7,496 nt of DNA from CAYPKG01 sp964411275 (lineage in GTDB: Bacteria; Bacillota; Clostridia; Christensenellales; CAG-138), in the NCBI GenBank assembly GCA_964411275.1, contig CAYPKG010000067.1, positions 1-7,496 of the forward strand. Direction: 5' to 3'. The notes under the pieces were generated by a model, which did not search any database, was not told where the DNA came from, and saw nothing but the letters and a program-made list of their open reading frames with translations. Below, one piece after another: positions 1 to 5,418 of the stretch (the first letter of the stretch is position 1; every line of letters begins with the position of its first letter). Made by a program: the position numbers and the translations under genes.

Positions 1-1
1 T

Positions 2-337
2 TGGTTCCCGCCCGATGCGGCGCCGGAGGAAATCCACGCCTATACCCAGCTTGTCATCGCTCTCTGTGATATGGCAAAAAAGCAGAAGCGGGTCACGGCG
101 AAAGAAAAGGCCGCCGACAGCGAAACCAGCGAAAAGTTCGCTTTCCGGTGCTTCTTGCTCCGCTTGGGCTTCATCGGGCTGGAGTACGCTTCAGCAAGGA
201 AGCTGCTTCTACAAGGTCTGCCGGGAGACTCCAGCTTCAAGGCGGGCAAACGCAAGGATCGGGACGATACCGCTCCCGAAGCCCCGAAAGCCGCCGACAG
301 CGGGGCCGTTTCAGAGGAGGTGGGCTTCCCCCGATGA
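2..337 (+). CDS. C-terminal part of an ICE-associated 'virulence-related' family protein (5' end outside window)
   Basis: The frame is open from base 2 to a TGA at 335-337, giving 111 residues with no start in the window. The visible part begins WFPPDAAPEEIHAYTQLVIAL and continues through a basic stretch (MAKKQKRVTAKEK, from the ATG at 71) to a conserved-looking block (KFAFRCFLLRLGFIGLEYASARKLLL). It ends in a low-complexity K/D/A/E-rich tail. From memory, this pattern matches the small proteins labelled 'virulence-related protein' carried by clostridial conjugative elements, whose C-termini read similarly. Their biochemical role is unknown and the name says little. The internal ATG at 71 is unlikely to be the true start, because the reading frame and the family similarity both extend upstream of it. 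The gene lies upstream of metK on the same strand, 138 bp away. The family assignment is from recall, not from a search. Confidence 0.6.
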   Translation, partial: WFPPDAAPEEIHAYTQLVIALCDMAKKQKRVTAKEKAADSETSEKFAFRCFLLRLGFIGLEYASARKLLLQGLPGDSSFKAGKRKDRDDTAPEAPKAADSGAVSEEVGFPR

Positions 338-353
338 GGAGAATCCCGCCACA

Positions 354-374
354 AACGCCGCCACAGACGGCGTT
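354..374. repeat. Perfect 7-bp-stem hairpin after the ICE gene
   Basis: The arms AACGCCG (354-360) and CGGCGTT (368-374) are perfectly complementary around a 7-nt loop. The hairpin lies 16 bp past the stop of the upstream gene. No T-run follows it on either strand, so it may stabilise an mRNA 3' end rather than act as an intrinsic terminator. Confidence 0.5.
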
Positions 375-406
375 ATGGCTGATGCAAGTTAGCCGATACT
401 CGGAGG

Positions 407-440
407 ACAGCGCGGGGAAATTCCTGCGCTGTTTCTCTTT
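407..440 (+). terminator. Probable intrinsic terminator between the ICE gene and metK
   Basis: The arms ACAGCGC (407-413) and GCGCTGT (426-432) enclose a 12-nt loop and are followed by the T-rich tail TTCTCTTT (433-440). Position and strand fit termination of the gene ending at 337. The tail is interrupted by two Cs, so efficiency is uncertain. It leaves only 35 bp before the metK start. Confidence 0.55.
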
Positions 441-475
441 GCATACAAAGCTCATAAAAAAGGAGAAAACACACT

Positions 476-880
476 ATGAAAGACTTTTTATTTACTTCGG
501 AATCTGTCACCGAGGGGCATCCCGACAAGCTTTGCGACCAGATTTCCGACGCCGTTCTTGACGCTATCCTCGCCAAAGACCCTGCGGCGCGGGTGGCCTG
601 CGAGGTTGCCGCCGCCACCGGCGTTGTGTTCGTCATGGGCGAGATTACCACTTCCTGCACCGTGGATGTTCAGACCATCGTGCGGGACACAGTTCGCCAA
701 ATTGGGTACACCGGCGCGGGGAGCGGATTTGACGCGGATTCCATCGCTGTGATGGTATCCCTGAATAGCCAATCCCCCGACATTGCCCTGGGTGTGGATG
801 CTTCCCTCGAAGCAAAGGTCGGGGGTTCCTTTGGCAACGGTGCGGGCGATCAGGGCATGATGTTCGGCTATGCCTGCCGT
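476..880 (+). pseudogene. metK: S-adenosylmethionine synthetase, 3'-truncated by insertion-sequence DNA
   Basis: Intact MetK makes S-adenosylmethionine from ATP and methionine in the cytoplasm. The start ATG (476) follows AGGAG (461-465) with a 10-nt spacer. The N-terminus carries the family hallmarks: TSESVTEGHPDK (residues 7-18, with the active-site His15 and metal-binding Asp17) and the signature GAGDQGMMFGYA (122-133). Similarity stops after Cys134 (codon 875-877). The frame then runs through 13 unrelated residues to a TAA at 917-919. Family members are about 380-400 residues, so roughly two thirds is missing, including the central and C-terminal domains, and the product cannot be active. 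The sequence beyond the break belongs to an IS4-type transposase. Its position beside an ICE-type gene suggests a metK copy carried by the mobile element rather than the housekeeping gene. In such elements metK may supply methyl donor to element-encoded DNA methylases, but that is inference. Confidence 0.93.
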
Positions 881-1508
881 ACTATCCCCAAGATACTCAA
901 AATCATTTTCAAACTGTAAAAGATGGGCGAGGATTTAATCAATTGCATTTTGACTGCCTATATGATTTGTGCAGCCGCACATATATAGACGTGGCGCACG
1001 AATCTCGCCGAACCGCTAGCGAGCGCCGAGCTCTTACAAGTATGATTGATCGATCTCTAATAACTGAAAAAGTTATTTTAACAGCCGATCGCGGGTATGA
1101 AAGTTACAACGTGTTTGCACATTTGAAGGAAAAAGGGTGGAACTATGTAATCCGGGCTAAAGATGTAAACAGCAGTGGCATTCTTTCCGGTCTGAATCTC
1201 CCCACTGCAGATGTGTTTGATACAACCAGGCAGATTGTCTTGACCAAGAAGCAAACCAATAAAGTAAAGGCTGATCCGAACCTATATAAGACGATAGAGA
1301 AAGCATCTCCATTTGACTATCTTGATCTGCATTACAATATCTATTATCCAATTTTGTTGCGCATCCTCCGCTTCCCAATTGCAGATGGGGTATTTGAATG
1401 TGTTGTGACTAATCTTCCGGAAGACGCTTTTCCTCTGGAAAAGATCAAGCAAGTATACGCTATGCGTTGGGGTATTGAAACCGCTTTTCGTGGCCTAAAA
1501 AGAAAAAA
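881..1508 (+). pseudogene. IS4-family (DDE_Tnp_1) transposase fragment, truncated at both ends
   Basis: The frame is open from the metK junction and matches an IS4-type transposase core: VKDGRGFNQLHFDCLYDL near the start, then ERRALTSMIDR, then ILTADRGYESYN with the second catalytic aspartate, and finally YAMRWGIETAFRGLK with the catalytic glutamate region near 1461-1500. The first catalytic aspartate and the whole N-terminal domain are absent, because the fragment starts abruptly at about 878-884 inside metK. The C-terminus is cut at about 1500-1509, where the IS3-family element begins. The frame then runs into IS3 DNA and stops at 1540-1542. An internal ATG at 943 could start a 199-residue protein, but it would lack one of the three catalytic acids. 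Base composition is more AT-rich than the surrounding element genes. It is a dead remnant, and no terminal repeat of the original IS4 element is recognisable. Confidence 0.88.
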
Positions 1509-1509
1509 G

Positions 1510-1534
1510 GGGGGTGCGGACATAATCCTGGACA
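1510..1534 (+). repeat. Left terminal inverted repeat of the IS3-family element
   Basis: Twenty-five bases starting GGGGGTGCGGAC pair with the right end at 2967-2991. The mismatches are only at positions 13 and 19 of the repeat. Confidence 0.88.
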
Positions 1535-1552
1535 TAGGATGAGGAGGTTCGC

Positions 1553-2965
1553 ATGTATACAAAGGAACAGGAAGAACAAGCGCTGGCAGAGTTTGAGAGA
1601 ACAGGATCAGCGATACAAACAGTAAGGCAGCTTGGGTATCCGACCCTTTCAACCCTCTACCGATGGTTTGAGCGAAGGAAGGCGGGACTCGAAAACAATC
1701 ACGGGCATGTGAAGTTGTCAACAGAAGAAAGCCCACATCGGGGGTGCACTGAAACACATCCCCGTCATCCATCTGCGCAACAGAAGCTGGATATTCTGTA
1801 CCGTTGCTTTGAAATCGGCGAAGATGTAGAATTTGTATCAAGAGAAACCGGATACAGCCGAGTCAGCATCTACAAGTGGAGACGACAGTATCTGGAGAAA
1901 GGGGTTCTTGCACTGATGCCATCTTCAAAAGATATTGCACGTAAAAAGGGTATTCTTTCTGAGCAAAAAAGCGAGCAATCGCAAAAATCGATGACCGAAA
2001 TGCAAAAACAAATGCATGATATGCAGTTGGAAATCGATATTCTCAAGGAGACAATCAATGTGTTAAACCCAGGCGCCGACATAACGGAAGTGAGCAACCG
2101 TGAGAAAATGCAGCTGGTCGACGCCCTGAAGATGGATTATCCGCTGCATGAGCTGCTCACAAAGCTACACTTCTCGAGGAGTAGCTACTACTACCAAATA
2201 AAGGCGAGAAGCCTTCCATACAAGTATGCTGCTCTACAGGAAAGGATCAACGCCATATTCAGTGAAAATCATACGTGCTATGGTTATCGGCGAGTACATG
2301 CGGCTCTAAGATCAGGGGGGATAAGCGTTTCAGAAAAAGTCGTTCGTAAGGTCATGGCACAATGCGGTTTGATAACTAAACGTACAAGTCGCAAGAGGTA
2401 CAGTTCTTATCTGGGCGAAATTGATAAAGGAGCGGAAAACCTCATTTCCAGAGATTTTCACGCGAATATACCCAACGAGAAATGGTTGACGGATATTACT
2501 GAGTTTGCCATACCGGCAGGAAAGATCTATCTTTCTCCGATGATTGATTGTTTTGATGGTATGATCGTAAGCAGCGCAATTGGGACCAGCCCTAATGCTG
2601 CGTTGGTCAATCATATGCTAGATAATGCAGTGGCATCCCTTACCGGCTCACAGCATCCTATTGTTCATACGGACAGAGGCTGTCATTACAGATGGCCAGG
2701 ATGGATAACTAGAATGGATCAGGCGCATTTAACACGATCCATGTCGAAGAAAGGCTGTTCTCCTGACAATTCTGCCTGTGAGGGTTTCTTTGGTAGAATG
2801 AAGAACGAAATGTTTTATGGAAGATCCTGGGCAGGCGTTTCTACAGAAGAATTTATTGATATGCTCAATCATTATCTTCAGTGGTATAATAAAAAAAGGA
2901 TCAAGCTTTCTCTTGGAGCAATGAGCCCGCTGGAGTACAGACACAGTCTTGGCCTAGTCACGTAG
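1553..2965 (+). CDS. IS3-family transposase, single fused OrfAB-type protein
   Basis: The 470-residue DDE transposase catalyses movement of the surrounding IS. The ATG follows GAGGAGG (1541-1547) by 5 nt. There are two helix-turn-helix-like segments (about 4-40 and 75-115), and a heptad-rich segment (about 137-172) typical of the OrfA coiled coil. An HTH_21-like region (about 225-272, with CYGYRRVHAAL) precedes the integrase core. The catalytic triad is Asp314 (WLTDITEF), Asp374 (VHTDRG) and Glu410 (SACEGFF), with 59 and 35 intervening residues, the spacing expected for IS3 DD(35)E enzymes. The C-terminus has the usual HYLQWYNKKRIK and MSPLEYR motifs. In most IS3 elements the HTH and catalytic parts are joined by programmed -1 frameshifting, but here one frame encodes everything. 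All residues needed for activity are present, so the protein looks intact even though the left IS tip may be damaged. Confidence 0.95.
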   Translation: MYTKEQEEQALAEFERTGSAIQTVRQLGYPTLSTLYRWFERRKAGLENNHGHVKLSTEESPHRGCTETHPRHPSAQQKLDILYRCFEIGEDVEFVSRETGYSRVSIYKWRRQYLEKGVLALMPSSKDIARKKGILSEQKSEQSQKSMTEMQKQMHDMQLEIDILKETINVLNPGADITEVSNREKMQLVDALKMDYPLHELLTKLHFSRSSYYYQIKARSLPYKYAALQERINAIFSENHTCYGYRRVHAALRSGGISVSEKVVRKVMAQCGLITKRTSRKRYSSYLGEIDKGAENLISRDFHANIPNEKWLTDITEFAIPAGKIYLSPMIDCFDGMIVSSAIGTSPNAALVNHMLDNAVASLTGSQHPIVHTDRGCHYRWPGWITRMDQAHLTRSMSKKGCSPDNSACEGFFGRMKNEMFYGRSWAGVSTEEFIDMLNHYLQWYNKKRIKLSLGAMSPLEYRHSLGLVT

Positions 2966-2966
2966 C

Positions 2967-2991
2967 TGTCCAAGATTAAGTCCGCACCCCC
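2967..2991 (-). repeat. Right terminal inverted repeat of the IS3-family element
   Basis: Read on the minus strand it begins GGGGGTGCGGAC and matches the left end at 23 of 25 positions. It begins 2 bp after the transposase stop codon. The next plus-strand base, A at 2992, completes a canonical CA tip. Confidence 0.88.
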
Positions 2992-3206
2992 ATTTCGTGC
3001 TCGGTGCAGATGTCGTACCGGTTGTGTCCGTCCACCAGCGTCATGTCCGCCATGCAAACCATGGGCGAATAACAGCCGTTTTTCAGGATGTCCCCGGTGA
3101 GTGTTTCGTGTTCCTCGTCCGTGATGGGCGGCAATAAATTGCGCAGCTCCGGGTCAATGACCGGGCTGCGCTCTGTCGAGGTGTATTCTTTTTTCATTTC
3201 GTCCAT
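2992..3206 (-). pseudogene. ParB-like nuclease-domain protein, 3'-truncated at the IS3 end
   Basis: The ATG (3206) follows TAGGAGT with about 8 nt spacing. The ribosome binding site overlaps the stop codon of the upstream DUF4314 gene, so the two are probably translationally coupled. Residues 16-72 resemble the ParB N-terminal fold used by many small mobile-element proteins: VIDPELRNLLPPITDEEHETL, then LVDGHNRYDICTEHEM (57-72), where DGHNRY corresponds to the GHRR nucleotide-binding box of ParB. At the terminal ATG codon (2991-2993) the sequence passes into the IS3 right end, adding GVRT and a stop inside the repeat. The homologous domain normally continues and is followed by further sequence, so the gene is broken and probably inactive. 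Its function before truncation is unknown; DNA binding or partition-related roles are the family's usual suggestion. Confidence 0.8.
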
Positions 3207-3217
3207 ATATAAAACTC

Positions 3218-3502
3218 CTATCTTTCTTGTTGTTTGGGACGTTTGGCGATGGTTACGGGGTTGACTTGCTCGTATTCCGGCGTGATGGTTTTGAAATCAT
3301 CCGCATGGGGGATCAAAGCGAGCGAACCGCCGCCGTCCCATTTCATGTGGATGCTGCCGATATCGTCAACAAAAGCAACGGTTCCGCGCGTACCTGCGGG
3401 GATTCTTTCGCCCACCATCTGATCGTTCAGTTCTATGCGCGTTCCGGGGGTGTATTGCGCTTTAATGGCCGCTATCTGATCCGGCTTTAATTCTTTTTCC
3501 AT
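3218..3502 (-). CDS. DUF4314-family small protein
   Basis: The 94-residue protein has the pattern of DUF4314, a small domain common on clostridial conjugative elements: QYTPGTRIEL (16-25), then IPAGTRGTVAFVDDIGSIHMKW (34-55), then GGGSLALIPHADDF (57-70). It looks like a compact beta-barrel (SH3-like) fold, and no biochemical function is established. There is no signal peptide or membrane segment. A GGAG sits about 10 nt upstream of the ATG. The stop TAG overlaps the ribosome binding site of the ParB-like gene, making a two-gene minus-strand unit. It lies 116 bp beyond the ligase gene, separated by a terminator hairpin. The extra acidic/basic C-terminal tail (about 72-94) follows the domain. 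Confidence 0.85.
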   Translation of the reverse strand: MEKELKPDQIAAIKAQYTPGTRIELNDQMVGERIPAGTRGTVAFVDDIGSIHMKWDGGGSLALIPHADDFKTITPEYEQVNPVTIAKRPKQQER

Positions 3503-3520
3503 GCGTTATTGCTCCATTCC

Positions 3521-3542
3521 GGCACGGCTTCGCTGCCGCGCC
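3521..3542. repeat. Imperfect GC-rich hairpin in the DUF4314 leader
   Basis: GGCACGGC (3521-3528) and GCCGCGCC (3535-3542) pair with one A:C mismatch around a 6-nt loop. It lies 18 bp upstream of the DUF4314 start in the transcribed leader. It may be a leader structure; no T-run accompanies it. Confidence 0.35.
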
Positions 3543-3570
3543 AAACATGTGTCCTTATGCTAAGACATAG

Positions 3571-3600
3571 AAAACAAGGGTGCCGATGCGACACCCTCGT
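3571..3600 (-). terminator. Intrinsic terminator of the ku-ligase transcription unit
   Basis: On the minus strand, ACGAGGGTG (3600-3592) pairs with CACCCTTGT (3582-3574), with one G:T-type wobble position, around a 9-nt loop. It is followed by TTTT (3574-3571). It lies 18 bp past the ligase stop codon, so it should end the leftward transcript and separate it from the DUF4314 unit. Confidence 0.75.
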
Positions 3601-3618
3601 TTGGTTCCTTAATTTTCA

Positions 3619-4560
3619 CTATTTTTTAAAGATGCAATCCTCCGGCAATTTATCCTCCCGCAATCCCTTGAAGACAGGCTGGCGCATGCCGCCGGTGGCG
3701 GTGCGCTGCATGTATTTTACCGTGCACACCAGCCGGGGCTGCACCCAGCGCGCTTCTTCGTTTCCGGGAGGAACGGGAAAGGGCGGGTGGTCTTGCCCGG
3801 GAAGGGCCGCAATCTTTACAAACTCCTCGCCGCTTACCCCCAGGGTCACATGCCCCTGATACAGCATGGCGTCCCCATCGAATTGCCCCAGCACAAGGGA
3901 GGTTATGCCATTCTCTTTCGGGATGTAGCCGCATATGACAAAATCCTCGTCCAGCAGCGCCTTGATTTTGATCCAGTCCTTTGTCCGCTTCCCCAGATAA
4001 TATTTGCTGTCTCTGCGCTTGGCGACAATTCCTTCCAGCCCCTGCTCCTTGGCGAACTGAAAGAACAGCGTTCCATTGTCGAATTCCCGGGATACGGCGA
4101 ACCGCCCGTTTTCCATTTTAACGGTCTTTTTTAGCAGCGCCTTTCGCTCCATGAGCGGGAGGGCCGTTACCGGTGCGCCTTTATGGTATATGATATCGAA
4201 TGCCGTGAAGCAGGCGGGATATTTCCGCGACGCAAGCTCGATGCGGTATGGATTGGACATCAGGCTGCGGCGCTGGATTTGGGAAAAATCCGGTTTGCCA
4301 TCCACCAGCACGGCAAGCTCGCCGTCGAGAATACAGCGGGTTTTCACACAGGCATGCAGTTCCTCGAGCTCCGGCACCTTGGGCAGCATTCGGAGGTTCC
4401 GCTTGTTGCGAAGCTCCGTTCCCTCTTTCGGGTCGAGATAAGCGATGCAGCGCTCCCCATCCAGCTTTAATTCGTAAACAAAATCCGGGTCGTCGAATGG
4501 CTCGGCATCCATTCCGATTAGCATGGGACTCACTGCCTTGTCCTGGAACAGGTCTATCAT
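3619..4560 (-). CDS. ligD: ATP-dependent DNA ligase, LigD ligase-domain type (stand-alone)
   Basis: This enzyme seals DNA nicks and ends using ATP and in bacterial non-homologous end joining acts with Ku. The 313 residues show the nucleotidyltransferase motifs in order: motif I ELKLDGER with adenylated Lys32, motif III TAFDIIY (119-125), motif IV LEGIVAKR (175-182), and motif V WIKIK (196-200). An OB-fold domain (about 205-305) with a QPRLVCTVKYMQRTATGGMRQP-like LigD C-terminal pattern follows. The length equals the ligase module alone. The polymerase (PrimPol-like) and phosphoesterase domains found fused in many LigD proteins are absent, and nothing in the window supplies them. Its ATG overlaps the ku stop as ATGA (4560-4557), so the two are co-transcribed and translationally coupled. 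The stop is TAG at 3621-3619, followed by a terminator hairpin. The symbol is used for the family; the protein is only the ligase part. Confidence 0.94.
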   Translation of the reverse strand: MIDLFQDKAVSPMLIGMDAEPFDDPDFVYELKLDGERCIAYLDPKEGTELRNKRNLRMLPKVPELEELHACVKTRCILDGELAVLVDGKPDFSQIQRRSLMSNPYRIELASRKYPACFTAFDIIYHKGAPVTALPLMERKALLKKTVKMENGRFAVSREFDNGTLFFQFAKEQGLEGIVAKRRDSKYYLGKRTKDWIKIKALLDEDFVICGYIPKENGITSLVLGQFDGDAMLYQGHVTLGVSGEEFVKIAALPGQDHPPFPVPPGNEEARWVQPRLVCTVKYMQRTATGGMRQPVFKGLREDKLPEDCIFKK

Positions 4561-5351
4561 GCCCGCTTCCGCTTGCGCGGCGCTTTGCCGCCCGCGGTTT
4601 TGGCCTGCTCCACGCTGGCTTTGAGCGCTTCCATCAGGTCGATCACGTTATCGGGATGCGCCTCTGGCCCGGCTACGATCTCCTTGCCTGCGATTTTAGC
4701 GTCGATGATTTCCCGAAGCCGTACCTGGTATTCGTCGTGATACGCTTCCGGCGTAAAGGGTTGATCCATTGCCGCGATGAGCGTACGCGCCATGTCCAGC
4801 TCCGCGTCCGACAGTTCCGGGTGCGCGGGCTCTTTCGGGATGGCTTTTATCTCGTCATGAAAGAACAGGGTTTCCACCAGCAAGCCTGTTTGGGTGGGCA
4901 TAAGCGTCAGCAGTGTTTCCTTTGTCCCCAGCACGGTTTTCGCGATGGCCACCTTGCCCGCGTCCAGCATGGCGCGGCGAAACAGCTCGAATGCCTTGTC
5001 GCCCCCGGCTTCCGGCAGGGCGTGATAGGTTTTGTCGTAGTACACGGGCGCAATCGCGCTTAGATCCGCAAAATGCAGGATATGAATGCTCCTGTCTTTT
5101 TCGGTTTTCGCCGCTTCAAAATCCTCGTCCGTCATGGTGACGTACTTGCCCTTTTCGTACTCAAACCCTTTGATGATATCCTTATTTTCAACCTGTGTCC
5201 CGCAGGAGGCGCATACCTTTTTATATCGAACCCGGCTGCCGTCTGGGCAAAGTTGATTGAAATGGATATCATTGTCTTGGGTTGCCGTGTACAGCCCGAC
5301 CGGGATGTGCACCAGCCCAAACGAAATCGCGCCGCGATGGGATACCGCCAT
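4557..5351 (-). CDS. ku: Bacterial Ku, non-homologous end-joining protein
   Basis: Ku homodimers encircle DNA double-strand ends and recruit LigD. The 264-residue protein begins MAVSHRGAISFGLVHIPVGL, the hallmark bacterial Ku N-terminus. It has a VCASCGTQV motif (46-54, Cys47/Cys50), the KGFEYEKGKYV block (61-71), and the core with RRAMLDAGKVAIAK (125-138). The C-terminus is a short lysine/arginine tail (APRKRKRA), the type linked to DNA binding and ligase contact. I place the start at 5351 because GGAGG (5365-5361) precedes it by 9 nt and homology begins there. The frame is open further upstream to an ATG at 5465, but those 38 residues overlap parB and look unrelated. The gene is 67 bp downstream of parB on the same strand and overlaps the ligase by 4 bp. 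Length is normal for a minimal bacterial Ku. Confidence 0.95.
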   Translation of the reverse strand: MAVSHRGAISFGLVHIPVGLYTATQDNDIHFNQLCPDGSRVRYKKVCASCGTQVENKDIIKGFEYEKGKYVTMTDEDFEAAKTEKDRSIHILHFADLSAIAPVYYDKTYHALPEAGGDKAFELFRRAMLDAGKVAIAKTVLGTKETLLTLMPTQTGLLVETLFFHDEIKAIPKEPAHPELSDAELDMARTLIAAMDQPFTPEAYHDEYQVRLREIIDAKIAGKEIVAGPEAHPDNVIDLMEALKASVEQAKTAGGKAPRKRKRA

Positions 5352-5364
5352 ATGTAATCGCCTC

Positions 5365-5387
5365 CATACTAAACTAATCGTAGTATG
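5365..5387. promoter_or_regulatory. Palindrome in the ku leader (candidate operator or hairpin)
   Basis: CATACTA (5365-5371) and TAGTATG (5381-5387) form a perfect 7-bp inverted repeat with a 9-nt spacer. One arm touches the first base of the ku Shine-Dalgarno and the other forms the candidate -10 element, so a protein bound here, or an RNA hairpin, would affect ku expression. Confidence 0.5.
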
Positions 5388-5409
5388 TGGAGCGGGCGGG
5401 ATTATATGA
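5381..5409 (-). promoter_or_regulatory. Candidate ku-ligase promoter (sigma-G-like; alternative sigma-A -10 at 5401-5406)
   Basis: On the minus strand CATACTA (5387-5381) matches the forespore sigma-G -10 pattern, CATWHTA. TCATA (5409-5405) sits 17 nt upstream and matches four of five positions of the GHATR -35 pattern. A different reading is TATAAT (5406-5401) as a sigma-A -10 with a poor -35 (GGGAAC, 5429-5424). Either start would be inside the 67-bp gap after parB. In Bacillus subtilis the ku-ligD pair is known to be sigma-G dependent, which makes the first option attractive if the host sporulates. This is motif matching by eye only. Confidence 0.35.
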
Positions 5410-5418
5410 GACTGACGG

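Larger units (their letters stand above)
1509..2992 (+). mobile_element. IS3-family insertion sequence, full length
   Basis: The element is about 1.48 kb, bounded by 25-bp terminal inverted repeats (1510-1534 and 2967-2991) that match at 23 of 25 positions and start GGGGGTGCGGAC. It carries one transposase gene that nearly fills it. The right tip reads CCCCCA (2987-2992), which gives the TG...CA end expected in the IS3 family. The corresponding left base (1509) is G instead of T. No 3-5 bp target duplication is visible: the left flank ends AAAAAG and the right flank begins with TTTCG. The flanks belong to unrelated genes (IS4 transposase on the left, ParB-like gene on the right). The exact outer boundary is uncertain by a base or so because of the G run at 1509-1514. 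Confidence 0.9.

Noticed and set aside
338..475. SAM riboswitch in front of metK
   Set aside because: The leader is only 138 bp and contains two simple hairpins. I see none of the conserved SAM-I, SAM-II or SMK-type core sequences, and metK has an ordinary AGGAG site.
334..561. Small ORF starting ATG at 334 (MRRIPPQTPPQTALW...)
   Set aside because: It overlaps the metK start by 86 bp, has no ribosome binding site spaced for that ATG, crosses a terminator-like hairpin and has no recognisable family.
1344..1841. 165-residue minus-strand ORF across the IS4/IS3 junction
   Set aside because: It runs antisense to two recognisable transposase frames and spans a recombination junction, with no ribosome binding site or family resemblance.
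1965..1971. A6G slippery heptamer in the IS3 transposase gene
   Set aside because: The heptamer is out of phase for -1 slippage in the reading frame used, and the frame is already continuous, so no frameshift is needed.
4248..5063. 271-residue plus-strand ORF antisense to ligase and ku
   Set aside because: It is a shadow frame in GC-rich coding DNA. Its translation is biased (R, H, P, F) with no known domain, and it lies opposite two well-supported genes.
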